Assembly (NCBI GenBank): GCA_050012775.1 | Contig: JBEKGN010000024.1 | Coordinates: 13,996 to 77,995 of the forward strand | Origin: Roseiarcus sp050012775 | GTDB taxonomy: Bacteria; Pseudomonadota; Alphaproteobacteria; Rhizobiales; Beijerinckiaceae | Direction of reading: 5' to 3' | DNA length: 64,000 nucleotides | Shown: one piece after another, positions 16,013 to 24,181 of the stretch | How the letters are laid out: each line of letters begins with the position of its first letter | Position numbering within the stretch: the first letter of the stretch is position 1 | Position numbers and translations under genes: made by a program | The notes under the pieces: generated by a model | Told to the model about the DNA's origin: nothing | Databases searched by the model: none | Seen by the model: only the letters and a program-made list of their open reading frames with translations

Positions 16013-17197
16013 ATGCTCGATATGCCAAAATCCGCGACGTCCAGAATCGTCCAGCGCTGCGAGGACCTGTTCAGCGATCTGACTTTCGAATCGGCCCGGG
16101 CGTGGAAAGCTGCGCGCCCAGGGCGCAAAGTCGTCGGCTACATGCCCTACTATGTGCCGCGTGAGATCATACACGCCGCCGGCGCCCTGCCGCTCGGCGT
16201 TCTGGGCGGCGGCGATCAGCTCGAAGTCGTTCACGGCGACGCCTATTACCAGTCCTATATCTGCCGTATTCCGCGCTCGACCATCGAACTGGGCGTGTCC
16301 GGTCGGCTCGATTTCGTCGACGGCATGCTCTTCCCCTCGATCTGCGACGTCATTCGCAATCTGTCGGGGATGTGGAAATTGATGTTTCCCAAGCAGGACG
16401 CGCGTTATGTCGATCTGCCGCAGAATTTCGAGGACGACGTCGGCGGCGAGTTCTACAGGAGCGAGCTGAACGACATTCGCGAATGGCTCGCTCGCATCAC
16501 GGGAACGCCGGTCACCGACGAAGCCATCCGCGCCTCGATCACGCTTTTCAACGAAAATCGCCGGTTGGTTCGCCAGGCCTACGCGTTGCGGGCGAAGGAG
16601 CCCTGGAACATTCCGTCCTCCGAGCTCTATCTCTTGCTGCGCGCGGGCCTCGTCCTGCCGGTGGAGGATCACAATCAACTGATGCGCGAGTATCTTGTTT
16701 CGGTGCGCGAGCAGCAGAGGGCGATCAAGGACAATTGCCGGGTCGTCCTGTCGGGCGTCTTCTGCGAGCAGCCGCCGCTCAACCTGATCAAGTCGATCGA
16801 ACTGTCCGGCTGCTACATCGTCGACGACGACTTCATGCTCATCACGCGCTGGGAAAAATCAGATATTGCGATCGATGGCGATCCCATCGCCAATCTCGCG
16901 CATTCCTATCTGCACGATTCCTATTCGACGTCGCCGAAATACGAGCCGGATCAAGCCAAGAAGGGCATGTATCTCGTCGACAGCGTTCGTCAGAACCAAG
17001 CGGAAGGCGTCATCTTCGCGATGCCGAGCTTCTGCGATCCGGCCCTGCTCGAGCGGCCGATGCTGCAAAGCGTGCTGAAGCAGCATGGCGTGCCCCAGAT
17101 CGCCTTCAAATACGCCGAGAATTCCGGCCAGATGCAGCCCATTCGCGAGCAGGCCGGAACGTTCGCCGACTCGATCAAACTATGGAGCGGAGCATGA
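16013..17197 (+). CDS. bcrC: Benzoyl-CoA reductase subunit C
   Basis: The product has 394 residues (about 386 in Thauera) and belongs to the HgdB/FldB-type 2-hydroxyacyl-CoA dehydratase family. With BcrB it forms the substrate-binding module where electrons reach the benzoyl-CoA ring. Recognisable stretches are VGYMPYYVPREIIHAAGALP and YQSYICRIPRST, with cysteines that can ligate a [4Fe-4S] cluster, and SFCDPALLERP near the C terminus. The start ATG at 16013 follows GGAAGGATC. The stop overlaps the bcrB start by four bases. The order C-B-A-D matches that of Thauera aromatica. Confidence 0.93.
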   Translation: MLDMPKSATSRIVQRCEDLFSDLTFESARAWKAARPGRKVVGYMPYYVPREIIHAAGALPLGVLGGGDQLEVVHGDAYYQSYICRIPRSTIELGVSGRLDFVDGMLFPSICDVIRNLSGMWKLMFPKQDARYVDLPQNFEDDVGGEFYRSELNDIREWLARITGTPVTDEAIRASITLFNENRRLVRQAYALRAKEPWNIPSSELYLLLRAGLVLPVEDHNQLMREYLVSVREQQRAIKDNCRVVLSGVFCEQPPLNLIKSIELSGCYIVDDDFMLITRWEKSDIAIDGDPIANLAHSYLHDSYSTSPKYEPDQAKKGMYLVDSVRQNQAEGVIFAMPSFCDPALLERPMLQSVLKQHGVPQIAFKYAENSGQMQPIREQAGTFADSIKLWSGA

Positions 17198-18504
17198 CCA
17201 TTATCACCCGACCCAGAGCCAAGCCCGCCGACGCCATCAAAGACGCTTCCATGACGAAGCAGAAAGAGATGATGAGTCGGCACTATGAACGTCTGTCCGA
17301 CGCGCCGGATCGGGGCGAGAAAGTCGCGGCGACCTTCGTTCCCGGCAATCTCAACGAATTGTTGATGTGCTTCGACTTCGTCAACAATCTCCCGGAGGTC
17401 AACGCAATCCAGAACGGTTTGCGCAAGACCAGCGGCGCCTTCGTAATGGAAGCCGAAAAACTCGGCCATTCCGAGGACGTGTGCACCTATGTAAAATCCG
17501 ACATCGGCATGATGGCGAAGGGCAATATCGGCCCCAACGGGCGAAAGCTGCCCGATCCGGACGTATTGCTCCTGTCCTACACAGGCTGCTTCACCTTCAT
17601 GAAATGGTTCGAACTGCTCCGCCAGCAATATAATTGCGAAACGATCATGTTCCACACGCCCTACATGGCGGACGGAAAAATCACCAAGGACATGATTCAA
17701 TACATGGTGAAGCAGCTCAAGCAGGACGTCATTCCAAAACTCGAGAAGGTTTCCGGCGTTAAATTCGATATCGACCGTCTGCGCGAATATCTGCGCAAAT
17801 CCGCAAAGGCCGAGGACGATCTCGTCTGGGTGCTGCAAAGCGCGAAGACGAAGCCCTCGCCGATCGACGCCTATTTCGGCGGTATTTATTACATCGGACC
17901 GATTTTCGGCGCCTTCCGTGGCACCGACGATGCGATCGACTACTATCGCTTTCTGCGTGAAGAAGTCGAGGAACGCATTGCGCAAGGCAAGGGGCCTGTC
18001 ACGCCGGACGGCGATATGGGCAAGGAACGCTATCGCCTGGTTGTCGAAGGCCCGCCAAACTACACGCACTTCCGCCAGTTTTGGAAGATGTTCTACGACG
18101 AGGGCGCGGTGATCGTCGCCTCGAGTTACACCAAGGTCGGCGGCTGCTATGATTTCGGGTTCCGGCATGACCCCGACAATCCGCTCGAATCGCTCGCTGA
18201 ATATTGCCTGAATGTTTACACGAACCGAAACCTGCCGATGCGTGTCGACATGTTGGAGAATTACGTCAACGAATATGAGGCGGACGGGCTTCTGATCAAT
18301 TCGATCAAGAGCTGCAACAGCTTCTCGGCGGGCCAATTGCTGATCATGCGCGAAGTCGAAAAACGCACGGGCAAACCAGCGGCTTTCATCGAGACCGATC
18401 TCGTCGATCCCCGTTATTTCTCGGCTGCGAACATTAAGAACCGCCTCGAAAGCTATTTCCAGATGATCGAGCAGAAGCGCGCTGGCATGCGCGGCGCCGC
18501 CTAA
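17194..18504 (+). CDS. bcrB: Benzoyl-CoA reductase subunit B
   Basis: A 436-residue partner of BcrC, also a member of the HgdB-type dehydratase family. Diagnostic stretches include LLSYTGCFTFMKWFELL, the GGIYYIGPIFGAFRGTDDA motif typical of BcrB, VVEGPPNYTHFRQFWKMF, and the C-terminal CNSFSAGQLLIMREVEKRTG with FIETDLVDPRYFS. The start ATG at 17194 is inside a longer open frame that runs over bcrC; the overlap with the bcrC stop supports it. It is followed by GGAG and bcrA nine bases later. Class I reductase assignment rests on the presence of the two ATPase subunits downstream. Confidence 0.94.
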   Translation: MTIITRPRAKPADAIKDASMTKQKEMMSRHYERLSDAPDRGEKVAATFVPGNLNELLMCFDFVNNLPEVNAIQNGLRKTSGAFVMEAEKLGHSEDVCTYVKSDIGMMAKGNIGPNGRKLPDPDVLLLSYTGCFTFMKWFELLRQQYNCETIMFHTPYMADGKITKDMIQYMVKQLKQDVIPKLEKVSGVKFDIDRLREYLRKSAKAEDDLVWVLQSAKTKPSPIDAYFGGIYYIGPIFGAFRGTDDAIDYYRFLREEVEERIAQGKGPVTPDGDMGKERYRLVVEGPPNYTHFRQFWKMFYDEGAVIVASSYTKVGGCYDFGFRHDPDNPLESLAEYCLNVYTNRNLPMRVDMLENYVNEYEADGLLINSIKSCNSFSAGQLLIMREVEKRTGKPAAFIETDLVDPRYFSAANIKNRLESYFQMIEQKRAGMRGAA

Positions 18505-18513
18505 GGAGAGACC

Positions 18514-19827
18514 ATGCGCACCTTCATTGGCATTGACCTCGGCTCGACGACGACGAAAGCCGTTCTGCTCGACGACAACCAGGACGTCATTGGACGCGGA
18601 ATCACCAATTCCCGTTCAAACTACGGCACCGCCGCGCGCGTCGCGAGCGAGGAGGCCAGAATCGACGGGCGCTTCACCCTGTTTCGCCGAGCGTTGAGTT
18701 CGGGCGAGGCGAATGGCGAACGCGTCCAGGAGTTCCTGGGCGCGCTCGAGAGAAATTTTCGCCTCGTTCAATTCCTCGAGCAGCTGAGCGACCTCGAGGA
18801 AACCTGCATCGGGCAATTGCAGACCGAAAGGTTCGCGAAAGTGGCGGCGAAAATGGGCGAGGCGCTGACTGAAGTGTTCGGCCGCCTCAAAGCCGAAGCG
18901 CCGGAGCTCTATGCGCCGGGAGCCAAACGTAAGTCGGACTTCTTTCGCGATATCGCCGGCTCCCGCTTTCACGTTCATGCCGAGGCGGTCGCCCGCGAGG
19001 CGGATGTGCCGCATGACATTCTGTTGAACGCCTATGACAAGTCGATCATCGAGGTCGAGAACCGGCCGCCGGCGGGCGGCATGAGCGACAAGTTCCGTCG
19101 CGCCATGGCGCGCGTTCTCGAAATCGATCCCCATCTCATCGACGGGTCGAATAACGTTCCCGGCACGATCGAGGACACGCTCGGCATCGAGCTCGAGGAA
19201 ACCTATCTCGTCGGCACGGGGTATGGGCGCGTCACTTTGCCCTTCTCAAAGGAGCATATCCGCTCGGAGATCCTCTGCCATGGGCTGGGCGCGCATATGA
19301 TGTATCCCAAAACCCGCACGGTGCTTGACATCGGCGGACAGGACACCAAGGGCATCCAGATCGACGATGCCGGCATCGTCGAGAACTTCCAAATGAACGA
19401 TCGCTGCGCGGCAGGGTGTGGACGCTATCTCGGCTATATCGCCGACGAGATGAATATGGGTCTTCACGAACTCGGTCCGATGGCGATGAAATCGAACCGG
19501 CCGGCGCGCATCAATTCGACCTGCACGGTTTTCGCGGGCGCCGAATTGCGCGATCGACTGTCCCTAGGAGAAAAGCGCGAGGACATTCTCGCCGGTCTTC
19601 ATCGAGCGATCATCCTGCGTGCGATCTCGATCATCTCGCGCTCGGGCGGCGTGACGGACGAGTTCACCTTCACCGGCGGCGTCGCCAAGAATGACGCGGC
19701 GGTTCGCGAACTCCGCAAGGTGATCAAAGAAAACTACGGTGAAGTGACGATCAACATCAATCCGGACTCCATCTATACCGGCGCGCTCGGCGCCGCCGAA
19801 TTCGCGCGCCGCGCGGTCGCTTCCTGA
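18514..19827 (+). CDS. bcrA: Benzoyl-CoA reductase, ATPase subunit A
   Basis: This 437-residue subunit belongs to the BadF/BadG/BcrA/BcrD ATPase family (ASKHA fold). With BcrD it hydrolyses ATP to lower the potential of electrons passed from ferredoxin to the BC module. The phosphate loop is IGIDLGSTTTKAVL; a second nucleotide motif is LDIGGQDTKGIQ. Cysteines C298 in NDRCAAG and C337 in NSTCTVFAGAE are at the positions that bind the subunit-bridging [4Fe-4S] cluster. Its N-terminal insertion (residues 30-170) gives the greater length relative to BcrD. A GGAG ribosome site lies seven bases before the ATG. Confidence 0.95.
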   Translation: MRTFIGIDLGSTTTKAVLLDDNQDVIGRGITNSRSNYGTAARVASEEARIDGRFTLFRRALSSGEANGERVQEFLGALERNFRLVQFLEQLSDLEETCIGQLQTERFAKVAAKMGEALTEVFGRLKAEAPELYAPGAKRKSDFFRDIAGSRFHVHAEAVAREADVPHDILLNAYDKSIIEVENRPPAGGMSDKFRRAMARVLEIDPHLIDGSNNVPGTIEDTLGIELEETYLVGTGYGRVTLPFSKEHIRSEILCHGLGAHMMYPKTRTVLDIGGQDTKGIQIDDAGIVENFQMNDRCAAGCGRYLGYIADEMNMGLHELGPMAMKSNRPARINSTCTVFAGAELRDRLSLGEKREDILAGLHRAIILRAISIISRSGGVTDEFTFTGGVAKNDAAVRELRKVIKENYGEVTININPDSIYTGALGAAEFARRAVAS

Positions 19828-19841
19828 AGGAGGAGAATTTC

Positions 19842-20684
19842 ATGCCGATCACAGCAGGGATCGATGTTGGAACCGGGGCCATCAAGGTCGCCGTCTTCAA
19901 TGTGGAGGGCGGCAGGGAAACCTGCCTCGCCAAGCGCGTCGATCGCATGCGTCAGCGCGATCCCTTGGCGCTGGCGAGGCAGATCTACGATGACGTGTTG
20001 TCGTCGGCCGGCCTCGCGCGCGAGGATGTCGCGTATTGCGCGACCACCGGCGAGGGCGAGGCGCTGGATTTCCACACCGGCCATTTCTATTCGATGACCA
20101 CTCACGCCCGCGGAGCCATTTATCTGCGCCCGGATTGCCGCGCCGCGCTCGACACCGGCGCGTTGCACGGCCGCGCCATTCGTATGGATGAACGCGGCAA
20201 GGTGCTCAGCTACAAGATGACGAGCCAATGCGCGTCAGGGTCCGGCCAATTTCTGGAAAACATCGCGCGTTATCTCGGCATCGCTCAGGACGAGATCGGC
20301 GCCCTGTCGAAACAAGCCGACAATCCCGAGAAGGTGTCGGGAATCTGCGCCGTGCTGGCCGAAACCGACGTGATCAACATGGTTTCGCGTGGCATTACGG
20401 CGCCGAATATTCTCAAGGGCATCCACCAGTCGATGGCCGATCGCTTGGCTAAACTGTTGAAGACGATTGGGGGGCTCGATGGCGTCATTCAGATGACCGG
20501 CGGCCTCGCGCTCGACGCCGGCCTTGTCGACGCGATGAAGGAGGCGATGGCTCGCGAGAAAGTCAACGTGCCGATCGAGAGCCATCCCGATGCGATTTAT
20601 GCGGGCGCCATCGGCGCGGCGCTGTGGGGCGCGTTCCGGCACGAGAGGCTGGCGCGCCTCGCCGAGCAGGCCAACGCGGCGTGA
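19842..20684 (+). CDS. bcrD: Benzoyl-CoA reductase, ATPase subunit D
   Basis: The 280-residue partner ATPase starts with AGIDVGTGAIKVAVFN and carries the cluster-binding cysteines C130 in TSQCASGSGQF and C169 in SGICAVLAETD. It ends with the family motif HPDAIYAGAIGAALWG. It follows bcrA by 14 bases, with GGAGGAG as ribosome site. Because BcrA and BcrD are both present and ATP-dependent, the reductase is the class I, Thauera-type enzyme and not the tungsten BamBC type of strict anaerobes. Confidence 0.94.
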   Translation: MPITAGIDVGTGAIKVAVFNVEGGRETCLAKRVDRMRQRDPLALARQIYDDVLSSAGLAREDVAYCATTGEGEALDFHTGHFYSMTTHARGAIYLRPDCRAALDTGALHGRAIRMDERGKVLSYKMTSQCASGSGQFLENIARYLGIAQDEIGALSKQADNPEKVSGICAVLAETDVINMVSRGITAPNILKGIHQSMADRLAKLLKTIGGLDGVIQMTGGLALDAGLVDAMKEAMAREKVNVPIESHPDAIYAGAIGAALWGAFRHERLARLAEQANAA

Positions 20685-20708
20685 GCGCCGGGAGATAGGA
20701 GACTCGAC

Positions 20709-20954
20709 ATGGCCCTCATGATCAATGAAGATTGCACCGCATGCGACGCGTGCCGCCCGGTCTGCCCGAACGAGGCGATCGCGGCGGGCGAGTCCATCTT
20801 CACCATCGATGCATTGCGCTGCACGGAATGTGTCGGAGCGGAGGAGGAGCCCCAATGCAAGCTCGTCTGTCCGGCGGACTGCATCGTCGCCAATCCGGAC
20901 TGGCCGGAAACGCGCGAGGAACTGCAGGAGAAATACGAGCAGCTTCATTCCTGA
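20709..20954 (+). CDS. fdx: 2[4Fe-4S] ferredoxin, electron donor to benzoyl-CoA reductase
   Basis: An 81-residue ferredoxin with two cluster motifs: CTACDACRPVCP, and CTECVGAEEEPQCKLVCP with the seven-residue loop insertion typical of Chromatium/YfhL-type ferredoxins. These have very negative, unequal cluster potentials. It closes the bcr operon 24 bases after bcrD. KorAB is the likely reductant and benzoyl-CoA reductase and 4-hydroxybenzoyl-CoA reductase are the likely acceptors, as in Thauera. Confidence 0.93.
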   Translation: MALMINEDCTACDACRPVCPNEAIAAGESIFTIDALRCTECVGAEEEPQCKLVCPADCIVANPDWPETREELQEKYEQLHS

Positions 20955-21106
20955 GCCGGGAGCCCTGTTCGCGAAGACGGACTTCCCGGCCGCCGGCGCT
21001 TTGACGCGGGCGTTTGCGGGCTTGGCGGCCGCCAGGCCGTGGCTCGACGCGTTCGACATGTTGGGGGCTCGTGCGGTCCGCTCGCCGCCCTTGTAGGAAC
21101 AACGCC

Positions 21107-21739
21107 ATGCAGACAGCGCGCCCGAAAGTCTATTCGATCGATGGTGTGACGCCGGTCATTCATCCCGGCGCTTTTGTCCATCCGGAGGCGGTTCTGATCG
21201 GCGACGTCATCGTCGAGGAAGGTTGCTACATCGGGCCTTGCGCGTCGCTTCGCGGCGATTTCGGTCGGATCATCGTGCGGAAGGGATCGAACGTGCAGGA
21301 CAATTGCACCTTGCACAGCCTGCCTGGGTTCGATTCGATTATCGGGGTCGACGGCCATATCGGGCATGGCGCCATCGTTCACAGCGCGCAGCTAGGGCGC
21401 AATGTGCTTGTCGGGATGAACGCCGTCGTCATGGATCATGCGAAGGTCGGCGAATCGGCGATGATCGGGGCGATGAGCTTCGTGAAGGCGGGCGCCGAAA
21501 TTCCCGCCCGTCATCTCGCGGCGGGCGTTCCGGCGCGGATCGTGCGCGAGCTTTCGGCGGATGAACTCGCGATGAAAAGCGAAGGCACCAAGAAATACCA
21601 GGAACTGGCTCGCCGCTGCCTGGCGTCGTTGCGGCCGGCGGAGCCCCTCGCGCATTTCGACGCGAACCGTCCAAGGGTGGATGCCGATATCGCCCTGCCG
21701 TTGCGCAGCAGGATGAATGCGGAAAAACTCGGGGAATGA
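21107..21739 (+). CDS. Left-handed beta-helix hexapeptide protein, gamma-carbonic anhydrase/PaaY family
   Basis: The 210-residue product has imperfect hexapeptide repeats (GDVIVEEGCYIGPCASLRGD, NVQDNCTLHS, GHGAIVHSAQLGRNVLVGMN) and histidines that could bind zinc in the GHIGHGAIVH region. It belongs to the CaiE/PaaY group. PaaY of the phenylacetate pathway is a thioesterase that frees CoA from dead-end ring intermediates. A similar clearing role between the bcr and box operons is plausible but unproven; carbonic anhydrase activity is the alternative. It lies 152 bases after fdx on the same strand and may be the last gene of that operon. Confidence 0.75.
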   Translation: MQTARPKVYSIDGVTPVIHPGAFVHPEAVLIGDVIVEEGCYIGPCASLRGDFGRIIVRKGSNVQDNCTLHSLPGFDSIIGVDGHIGHGAIVHSAQLGRNVLVGMNAVVMDHAKVGESAMIGAMSFVKAGAEIPARHLAAGVPARIVRELSADELAMKSEGTKKYQELARRCLASLRPAEPLAHFDANRPRVDADIALPLRSRMNAEKLGE

Positions 21740-22085
21740 ATCATCTGACGACGGACACGGCGCTCGTCCTCGGCCGCGCGATCACGGGATTGCAGGCGTT
21801 GTGCTGTCGATCAGACCGTCTCGCAATGTCAAGGCGACAGAGCCAGAGGCGCGGCGCATCAATGCTCGATCTGCGCCGCGCAACGCCGTCCCCGGCAATT
21901 GCGGCGCGAAATCCGACGTTCGACATGCGCAGCCGCGCGCGGTCTCCCGTTGATCCGCCGAGTCGACAGGCATAAATTCGCTAAATCGACATGCGCACTA
22001 TCTTGCATAAAGCACAAAATATGCACTATAAATCATATCCCCGCATCGCGAGAATTCGCCGGCGGGGAGACAGTCGAAGGAGTGG
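21740..22085 (+). other. Non-coding interval with the promoter of the DUF4863-bclA-boxD operon
   Basis: No convincing gene is seen in these 346 bases; a 79-codon frame at 21736-21975 has a composition like random GC-rich DNA and matches nothing I recognise. The right third is AT-rich and contains a sigma-70-like promoter: TTGCAT (22003-22008), an 18-base spacer and TATAAA (22027-22032). Two GCACTAT elements (21995 and 22023) lie over its -35 and -10. The leader to the start at 22086 would be about 45 bases. Confidence 0.6.
21995..22032 (+). promoter_or_regulatory. Promoter with tandem candidate BoxR operator elements
   Basis: GCACTATCTTGCATAA (21995-22010) matches the site before boxC (26683-26698) in 14 of 16 positions. 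A second GCACTAT starts at 22023. They flank or cover a TTGCAT-18-TATAAA promoter, so a bound repressor would block RNA polymerase. TGCA-containing operators are known for BzdR, the close relative of BoxR. Confidence 0.6.
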
Positions 22086-22556
22086 ATGATGTCGAGGCAG
22101 CGATTCCTGGATACGGTCGCGTCGGTGGCGAATGCGATTGGCGATCGGCCGCTCGATGACCGGCTGTCGGCCTCTCTGAACGCCGAATTCCCCAAGAACG
22201 GCAAAGTGTTCGAGGATCTCAAGGCGCTGTGCGCGGAGGGTGAGCGCGACGGCTGGCTGGTCAGCCGCGAGGCCGCGGGCATCAAGTTTGGCCGCGCCGT
22301 CAAGCCGGGCGCGGAGGCCGGCCGGTTCAGCGTCGACGTCGTGCGGATGAAGGACGTCAAGGGGCCGCACCACATTCACACCGCCGGCGAAATCGGCGCG
22401 GTTCTGCCGATTGCAGGGACGCCGAAATTCGACGCCTTTGACGAGGGCTGGTACGTCTATGGGCCTGGGTCCGACCACTGCCCCACCGTCGAAGGCGGCG
22501 ACGCCTACGTCCTCTATCTCTTGCCGGACGGCGCCATTCAATTCACCGGCCGCTGA
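22086..22556 (+). CDS. DUF4863 family cupin-like protein
   Basis: A 156-residue protein (an ATG also follows one codon later) with a cupin-like core: GPHHIHTAGEIGAVLPI with possible metal-binding histidines and glutamate, then GWYVYGPGSDHCPTVEGGDAYVLYLLPDG. Members of DUF4863 are named 4-hydroxylaminobenzoate lyase after PnbB of nitrobenzoate degraders. The family is also found with box genes, where no step of the known pathway needs it. Here it is the first gene of the box-type operon, 78 bases before the ligase, with an AAGGAG ribosome site. The function in benzoate metabolism is unknown. Confidence 0.75.
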   Translation: MMSRQRFLDTVASVANAIGDRPLDDRLSASLNAEFPKNGKVFEDLKALCAEGERDGWLVSREAAGIKFGRAVKPGAEAGRFSVDVVRMKDVKGPHHIHTAGEIGAVLPIAGTPKFDAFDEGWYVYGPGSDHCPTVEGGDAYVLYLLPDGAIQFTGR

Positions 22557-22633
22557 GCGCGGGGCGCCGGCCTTGCGACTGACGAAAATCTAGAGGACAC
22601 GCGCGCCGAAACAGGCCGCGCAAGGGAGGAAGA

Positions 22634-24178
22634 ATGATCGACACAACGGAGAACGCCGCCGTCTATTTCGTCGATCGCCACGCCGACAGCGCGTATCGGG
22701 ACAAAATCGCCTTTGTCGAAGCCGGCGGCGGATGTCGGTCGATCTCTTACGCAAAACTCGCCTACGAAACCGGGCGGGTCGCGCATCTGCTCGAGCGGCA
22801 CGAACTCGATCATGAAGATCGCGTCGCGATGCTCGTTCTCGACCAGATCGAATTTCCCGTCATATTTTGGGGCAGCCTGAAAGCCGGCGTGGTGCCCATC
22901 GCGCTCAATACGCTGCTGGCGACCGACGTCTACGACGTCATTTTGCGTGACAGCCGCGCCCGTGCGCTTTTCATATCGCGCGAACTGCTGCCCGTCGTGG
23001 CGCCGATCCTTGGGAATCTCCGCTATCTCAGCAAAGTCTTCGTTATCGGCGGCGAGGCGCCGGCGGGCGCGCTCTCGTTCGAAAGGGAACTCGCCGCCTG
23101 CGAGAGCCGCCCGCCGATCGCCGTGTCTCCTGACGAGTGCGCTTTCTGGCTCTATTCCTCGGGATCGACCGGCCAGCCCAAGGGCGTGCGTCACGTTCAC
23201 AGCAGTCTGAAATATACGGCCGACACCTATGGCGCCCAGGTGCTGAAGATCGAACACGAGGACATCGTCTATTCCGCCGCGAAGATGTTCTTCGCTTACG
23301 GGCTCGGCAATGCGATGACCTTTCCGCTGTCGGTCGGCGCAACGACCATCCTTTACGCCGGGCGTCCGACGCCGGACGCGGTATTCGATATTCTCGATCG
23401 TTTGAAGCCGACCGTGTTCTGCGGCGTGCCGACGCTCTACGCCGCGATGGACGCGCAACTGGAAGCGGGGCGCGGCCATTTCTCGGCGCCGCTGCGCCGC
23501 TGCATTTCCGCGGGCGAGGCGCTGCCCAAGGAGGTCGGCGAGAAATGGCGCCGGCTGACGGGCGTCGATATTCTCGACGGCGTCGGGTCGACCGAATTGT
23601 TGCACATCTTCCTGTCCAACCGCAGCGATGACGTTGTCTACGGCACCTCGGGCGTTCCGGTGCCCGGCTACGACGTGCAGCTCGTCGATGAACACGACCA
23701 CGAAGTCGCGGAAGGCGAAGTCGGCGAGTTGCTGGTGCGCGGCGGTTCGGCCGCTTCCGACTATTGGAACCGGCGCGACAAGAGCCGCTCCACCTTCCAA
23801 GGGCATTGGACGCGCACCGGCGACAAGTATGAGAAATTGCCCGGCGGGCGCTTCGCTTATTGCGGCCGCACTGATGACATGTTCAAGGTCAGCGGCATCT
23901 GGGTTGCGCCCTTCGAAGTCGAGCAGGCCCTTATCACCCATTCCTCGGTTCTCGAGGCGGCGGTCGTGTCCGCCCGCGACGCCGACGGCCTCGAGAAGCC
24001 GAAAGCGTTCGTCGTGCTGAAGCCCGGCGCCGACGTCGGGAATCTCGCTGCGGCGTTGAAGGATCACGTCAAAGATCGCATCGGCAAGTGGAAATATCCG
24101 CGCTGGGTCGAAATCATCCCGGAATTGCCCAAGACCGCGACCGGCAAAATCCAGCGCTTCAAGCTGAGGGGCGAGTAA
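22634..24178 (+). CDS. bclA: Benzoate-CoA ligase
   Basis: A 514-residue adenylate-forming ligase close in length to BclA/BadA (about 520-530). Motifs are LYSSGSTGQPKG, GVGSTELLHIF, RTGDKY and the C-terminal TATGKIQRFK with the catalytic lysine. It catalyses ATP-dependent formation of benzoyl-CoA, the shared entry to both the aerobic and anaerobic routes in this window. The operon context with boxD and the boxR-type promoter suggests it is induced with the box genes. A good ribosome site (GGGAGGAAG) precedes the ATG. It is clearly paralogous to the ligase at 341-1957. Confidence 0.92.
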   Translation: MIDTTENAAVYFVDRHADSAYRDKIAFVEAGGGCRSISYAKLAYETGRVAHLLERHELDHEDRVAMLVLDQIEFPVIFWGSLKAGVVPIALNTLLATDVYDVILRDSRARALFISRELLPVVAPILGNLRYLSKVFVIGGEAPAGALSFERELAACESRPPIAVSPDECAFWLYSSGSTGQPKGVRHVHSSLKYTADTYGAQVLKIEHEDIVYSAAKMFFAYGLGNAMTFPLSVGATTILYAGRPTPDAVFDILDRLKPTVFCGVPTLYAAMDAQLEAGRGHFSAPLRRCISAGEALPKEVGEKWRRLTGVDILDGVGSTELLHIFLSNRSDDVVYGTSGVPVPGYDVQLVDEHDHEVAEGEVGELLVRGGSAASDYWNRRDKSRSTFQGHWTRTGDKYEKLPGGRFAYCGRTDDMFKVSGIWVAPFEVEQALITHSSVLEAAVVSARDADGLEKPKAFVVLKPGADVGNLAAALKDHVKDRIGKWKYPRWVEIIPELPKTATGKIQRFKLRGE

Positions 24179-24181
24179 GCG

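Noticed and set aside
21736..21975. 79-codon frame after the PaaY-like gene
   Set aside because: No homology, no ribosome site of note and random composition; treated as intergenic.
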